Source: Palsa-513 sp036510225 (lineage in GTDB: Bacteria > Actinomycetota > Thermoleophilia > Solirubrobacterales > Solirubrobacteraceae). From it: DNA of 64,000 bases. The stretch lies in assembly GCA_036510225.1 (NCBI GenBank), contig DATCEH010000122.1, positions 1 to 64,000 of the forward strand. Direction: 5' to 3'. This document shows positions 60,553 through 64,000 of this stretch, piece by piece. How positions within the stretch are numbered: position 1 is the stretch's first letter; each line of letters opens with the position of its first letter. Position numbers and translations under genes: made by a program. The notes under the pieces were generated by a model. It did not search any database, was not told the origin of the DNA, and was given only the letters and a program-made list of their open reading frames with translations.

Positions 60553-61523
60553 GCTGGGTGTCCCTCTCGAACGTGGTTGGTCAGCTCGCTCCGGGCAAGC
60601 AGGGCGGCGCCGCGGACGCCGGCGTCCGGCCCGGCGCGGGCGATTCGAATCTCGGTGCTGGCGCCGACGCCCGGGAGCACGAAGTGCCTGGCTGCTTCGC
60701 GGGCCGGACCGAGGAGCAGCTCGCCGGCGGCGGACACGCCGCCGCCGATCGCGACGACGTCCGGGTCGAAGGTGTTGATCACGTTGGCGATGCCGATTCC
60801 GAGGCGGCGGCCGAGCCGGGCGACCACGTCGATCGCGTCGGGGTCACCGTCCTGGGCGGCGGCCACCGCGTCGGGCCCGGAGGCCGTCGAGCCGAGCCGG
60901 CCGAGCGCCGAGTCCGGGTGGTCGGCGGCGGACTCGCGGGCGAGCTTGTCGAGGACGTGACCGGCGGCGAGCGACTCGAGCGACCCGTGTCTCGGGAAGC
61001 CGGGATCGACGTCGGAATCCGGGCCGTAGTCGTGGTCGGGGTCGGCTGCGATCATCGTGTGCCCGAGCTCGCCGGCCGCGCCGGTCGCCCCCCGGTAGAC
61101 CCGTCCGTCGACGACGATCCCGCCACCGACACCGGTGCCGACCGTCAGCATCACGAGGTTGCGGGTCGAGAGCCGGCCGTCGTCGTCGTGGGCCTCGGCG
61201 AGCGCGGCGAGGGTCGCGTCGTTGTCGACGAAGACGAGCGTTCCCAGGCGGCGGCCGAGCTCCTCGCGGAGGGCGACGTCGTGGAGGGGGATGTTGACGC
61301 TCGACCGGACCCGACCGGTCGCGAACTCGATGACCGAGGGTATGCCGACTCCGACCGCGTCCGGCGACCGTCCGGCGGCCGCCGCGCGGACCTGGTCGAC
61401 GATCTGGGCGATCAGCTCGGTCGCGCTCGCGAGGTCGGTCGGCGTGAGGACGGCCGGGGCGCCGAGCGGGGCAACGGAGATCTTCGTGCCGCCGACGTCG
61501 ACCCCGATCACGAGGGCGGTCAT
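60549..61523 (-). CDS. ROK-family glucokinase-like sugar kinase lacking the zinc-cysteine motif
   Basis: A 324-aa ROK kinase. ATP-phosphate binding is IGVDVGGTKISVAPLG (residues 6-21), the catalytic Asp is in LVFVDNDATLAALAEAHDDD (about 95-114), and LTVGTGVGGGIVVDGRVYRG (about 124-143) follows. At the usual CxCGxxGCxE zinc site it reads VDPGFPRHGSLESLAAG, with all cysteines missing. Position at the head of the pentose phosphate operon suggests glucose phosphorylation, but another hexose is possible. Divergent from glpX across 116 bp. Confidence 0.88.
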
Positions 61524-61639
61524 CCGACCGTTCGCGGGCGCGGGCGCGACAACCTGGGCGTCGGCGCGTGCACGGGGCCCAAGCTATCAAGACGTGATCG
61601 GCCCGGCGGGTCCGGATGGCCTTGTATAGGGTTCGCCAG

Positions 61640-62656
61640 ATGAATACACAGGCTGACACCGACTCGGATGTGGGCCGCCTGGACTCGGGCCGAAACCTGG
61701 CTCTCGAGCTGGTTCGGGTGACCGAGGCCGCGGCCCTCGGAGCCGCCCGGCTCGTGGGCAAGGGCGACAAGGAGGCTGCCGATCAGGCAGCGGTCGACGG
61801 CATGCGGTGGGCGCTGCGGTCGGTCGAGATGGACGGGGTCGTCGTGATCGGCGAGGGCGAGAAGGACGAGGCGCCGATGCTCTACAACGGAGAGCAGATC
61901 GGTAACGGGTCCGCGCCGGCGGTCGACATCGCGGTCGACCCGCTCGAGGGGACGACGCTGGCCGCGCGGGGCGTGCCGAACGCCCTCGCGGTGATCGCGC
62001 TCTCCCCGCGGGGGACGATGCTCGACCCGGGCCCGTGCTTCTTCATGCACAAGATCGTCGGATCGTCGGAGATCGCCGATCTGCTCGACCTCGACCGTCC
62101 GCTCGGGGAGACCCTGCGGCTGATCGCCGGCCGCAAGCGGATCGACGTCGGTGACCTGACGGTCGTGATCCTCGATCGCGCCCGCCACGACGAGTCGGTC
62201 GCGGAGGTCCGATCGGTCGGAGCCCGGGTTCGCTTCATCAGCGACGGCGACGTCGCCGGGGCCCTGCTGGCCGTCACCGACGAGGTTCCGGTCGACCTGC
62301 TCTGGGGCTTCGGCGGCACGCCGGAGGGCGTGCTGTCGGCGGCCGCGATCAAATGCCTCGGCGGTCGGATGCTCGGGCGGTTCTGGTTTCGCAACGACGC
62401 GGAGCGCCAGGCGGCGCTGGACGCGGGCTACGACATCGAGAAGGTGCTCACCGACGACGACCTGATCTCGGGGACCGACTGCTACTTCTCGGCGACCGGG
62501 GTCACCGAGGGCGACGTCCTCCAGGGAGTCCGCTTCCTCAACAGCGGGTCGGCGACGACCGAGTCGCTGGTGATGGGGTCGCGGTCGGGCACCGTCCGGC
62601 GGATCCACGCGACGCACGACCGGGCCAAGCTGGTGGATCTGCACGACGAGGGCTGA
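61640..62656 (+). CDS. glpX: Fructose-1,6-bisphosphatase class II
   Basis: A 338-aa GlpX-type FBPase for gluconeogenesis. Metal and substrate residues appear in MDGVVVIGEGEKDEAPMLYN (about 64-83), VDIAVDPLEGTTLAARG (about 95-111), GFGGTPEGVLSAAAIKCLGG (about 219-238) and FSATGVTEGDVLQGVRF. ATG at 61640 gives the standard NTQADTDSDVGRLDSGRNLA opening. A TATAGG 14 bp before the ATG could be the -10 box. It is divergent from the glucokinase-transketolase-zwf genes, placing gluconeogenic and catabolic enzymes back to back. Confidence 0.96.
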   Translation: MNTQADTDSDVGRLDSGRNLALELVRVTEAAALGAARLVGKGDKEAADQAAVDGMRWALRSVEMDGVVVIGEGEKDEAPMLYNGEQIGNGSAPAVDIAVDPLEGTTLAARGVPNALAVIALSPRGTMLDPGPCFFMHKIVGSSEIADLLDLDRPLGETLRLIAGRKRIDVGDLTVVILDRARHDESVAEVRSVGARVRFISDGDVAGALLAVTDEVPVDLLWGFGGTPEGVLSAAAIKCLGGRMLGRFWFRNDAERQAALDAGYDIEKVLTDDDLISGTDCYFSATGVTEGDVLQGVRFLNSGSATTESLVMGSRSGTVRRIHATHDRAKLVDLHDEG

Positions 62657-62675
62657 CCCCGGCCGTCGGGCCGGG

Positions 62676-63422
62676 TCAGCTGATGATCAGCTGGGCGTTG
62701 ACGGTCGTGTTCGCCGAGTTCTGGGTGACCGGGCCGGTCGGCGTGCCGACGATCAGGCCGGGCTGGTTGACGCCGGGCAGGCCGGTGCCGACGACGTCGG
62801 TCCCCGCGGACTTCTTCCCCGACGGGATCGTCTGCGACGAGTTGACGCCCTGGGAGTTGGCCTGATCGGCCGAGCCGATGATCACGTCGGCGCTGACGAT
62901 CTGGGCATTGACGAGTGTGTTCGTGGAGGCCTGGATCCGCGTGCCGCTGGTCGCGCCGACCTGACTGGAGTTGACACCCTGCCTGCTGGACTGTCCGACG
63001 CCGCCGATCAGCACGGTCTGGCCGAAGAGTCCGTCGCCGACGATCTGGATGTTGTCGAGGTCGTTCGTCGAAGTCTGCATCCGGCCGCCGACCTGGATCG
63101 AGTTGACGCCCTGGGTGGACTGCTGGGTGAAGCCGGGTCCGCCGGGCGCCGCGACGAGGGTGTCGTCGCCGGTCGGCCCGACGGCGAGCCCCTGGGCGTT
63201 GACGGCGGTGTTGTCCGAGCCCTGGACGAACGCCGTGTGCGAGGCGCCGAGGATTGTCTGATTGGGCGCGGAGACGGCGTTCTTGCCGCCCTGCGTGCTC
63301 TGAATCGCCTGTCCGCTGGACTGGCCTGAGCTACCGATGACGTTGACGTCGGCGAGCGCGGCGACCGGCGTGGCGGCGAGCACTCCGATCCCGATCGTTG
63401 CTGCGAGCGAGCCGCGCTTCAT
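62676..63422 (-). CDS. Secreted Gln/Asn-rich repeat protein, curlin-like
   Basis: A 248-aa exported protein: signal MKRGSLAATIGIGVLAATPV with cleavage near ALA-DVN. The mature part has about four repeat units of 40-60 residues, each with a QG(V/K)NS(S/I)Q box (STQGVNSIQVG, SRQGVNSSQVG, NSQGVNSSQTI) and an N-x-x-VNAQ box (NTAVNAQGLAVG, NTLVNAQIVSAD, NTTVNAQLIIS). Regular Gln/Asn spacing with alternating hydrophobics recalls curlin (Q-x4-N-x-A/V-x3-Q) beta-solenoids. No cysteine. No curli secretion genes are near. An amyloid or surface-fibre role is a hypothesis. Confidence 0.65.
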   Translation of the reverse strand: MKRGSLAATIGIGVLAATPVAALADVNVIGSSGQSSGQAIQSTQGGKNAVSAPNQTILGASHTAFVQGSDNTAVNAQGLAVGPTGDDTLVAAPGGPGFTQQSTQGVNSIQVGGRMQTSTNDLDNIQIVGDGLFGQTVLIGGVGQSSRQGVNSSQVGATSGTRIQASTNTLVNAQIVSADVIIGSADQANSQGVNSSQTIPSGKKSAGTDVVGTGLPGVNQPGLIVGTPTGPVTQNSANTTVNAQLIIS

Positions 63423-63563
63423 TGAGATCTGCCCCCGTGGAATCGATTGCCGGAACGCCTGCCGCGGGCGCGTGTCGGGCGCCGGGATGCGCCGCGCAAT
63501 CTATCCACGCCGAGCCGGGCCGGGTGGGGCCGCAACAGCCTGGTAACACCCTGGCCGGTGACG

Positions 63564-63899
63564 TCAGGCGGGGTCCAACCAGGCGAGCACGGCGGTCCGC
63601 GCGAAACGCCACTGGCCGGCGAGTCGGCGGGCGGGAAGCTCGCCGCGCTCGGCCGCCTCGATCACGGCCGGCTCGTCGAGTTTGAGGAGGCGGGCGGCCT
63701 CGGCCGGCGTCATCACCTCGTCGGGATCCTCGCGGAGGGAGACCCGCCCGACGACGAGTCCGTCGTCGGTGAGATGCTCGCGAACGGCGTCGGTGATCAG
63801 TTGGCGCTTGCTCTTGCCGGTCGTCGCCGCGGCTTGGTCAAGGCGGTTGGTGTCGGCTTCGGCGAGCCGCACGAAGAGTGCTTTTCTCGTTTCATCCAT
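63564..63899 (-). CDS. Ribbon-helix-helix plus excisionase-type HTH fusion protein
   Basis: A 111-aa DNA-binding protein with two different domains. Residues 1-45 (KALFVRLAEADTNRLDQAAA, TGKSKRQLITDAVREHL) form a ribbon-helix-helix. Residues about 62-110 (VMTPAEAARLLKLDEPAVIE, AAERGELPARRLAGQWRFAR, TAVLAWL) are a MerR-like HTH_17 as in excisionases. It could act as an autoregulated transcription factor or antitoxin-like protein. No toxin, integrase or attachment site is seen. The upstream 40 bp are A+T-rich for this genome and hold CTCCGA-TCGGAG (63926-63943). Confidence 0.8.
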   Translation of the reverse strand: MDETRKALFVRLAEADTNRLDQAAATTGKSKRQLITDAVREHLTDDGLVVGRVSLREDPDEVMTPAEAARLLKLDEPAVIEAAERGELPARRLAGQWRFARTAVLAWLDPA

Positions 63900-63925
63900 G
63901 ATTGAATGCTATCAAAAACTATCTC

Positions 63926-63943
63926 CGAGATATTTCGGAGCGG
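63926..63943. promoter_or_regulatory. Inverted repeat upstream of the RHH/HTH gene
   Basis: CTCCGA (63926-63931) and TCGGAG (63938-63943) flank GATATT within an A+T-rich stretch 27-44 bp before the start codon. A dimeric site for the encoded regulator is plausible. Confidence 0.45.
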
Positions 63944-64000
63944 TGATCGAGGGGTGCGGGGGGTGGGGGGAAGCTGTCGGCCGGGGTTCGGCCGCGGGTC

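Overview
The window is a very G+C-rich, densely coded bacterial chromosome segment with many ATGA stop/start overlaps and frequent GTG starts. An Actinobacteria-type origin fits best: OpcA beside Zwf, EgtB/EgtD, class II GlpX, several lipoproteins with an LxxC box, and PHO-box-like 11-bp direct repeats at a pst operon. A deep branch such as Thermoleophilia/Solirubrobacterales is my guess from protein style; it is inference and not proven by any marker here. No rRNA, tRNA, CRISPR, phage or IS transposase gene was seen.

Layout. 1-2343: a partial FAD/NAD(P)-binding protein and an SbnA-like PLP enzyme (siderophore or diaminopropionate type). 2602-6965: a circularly permuted ATP-grasp / alpha-E / transglutaminase / transglutaminase operon with two 9-codon mini-ORFs in relay before the first transglutaminase. 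6870-12094: small regulatory or orphan genes, a methyltransferase, a HipA-like kinase with a DUF3037 protein, and a PadR/HAAS pair. 12290-17113: cell-surface genes (esterase, acyltransferase, HtrA-like protease, large secreted protein). 17241-24182: rpiA, SNF2 helicase, acyl-CoA synthetase, DUF427 protein, disulfide oxidoreductase. 25535-36058: a phosphate block (ppk1, sixA, OmpR-type regulator, phoU, pstBACS, a winged-helix-only regulator), bounded by a DUF2231 membrane protein and a TPR protein. 36096-51711: mixed housekeeping genes (nitroreductase, methyltransferases, uppP, HD hydrolase, CpsB-type phosphatase, MscS, msrB, cold-shock protein, GT-C mannosyltransferase, thiolase, macro domain). 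51745-53954: egtB-egtD. 54087-62656: sugar-phosphate block (glucokinase, tkt, zwf, opcA, pgl, with glpX divergent). The end holds a repetitive secreted protein and a ribbon-helix-helix/HTH fusion.

How they work together. The phosphate genes form one regulon-like unit: uptake (PstSCAB), feedback (PhoU), regulators, polyphosphate synthesis and a phosphatase, with three contiguous 11-bp direct repeats upstream of the operon. The sugar-phosphate genes run glucose phosphorylation into the oxidative pentose phosphate pathway, with gluconeogenic FBPase transcribed away from them.

The most unusual layer is non-coding. A palindromic repeat family with a 31-bp core occurs at least six times (9411, 22451, 38991, 49639, 49825, 56762), always beyond the 3' end of a gene. 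Two copies lie inside related elements of about 330 bp with inverted-repeat ends, each placed 15-22 bp upstream of a start codon. Tandem repeats fill several other gaps (9625, 17932, 26222, 37538, 37776, 48063). A 40-bp perfect palindrome covers the start codon of a methyltransferase at 36637.
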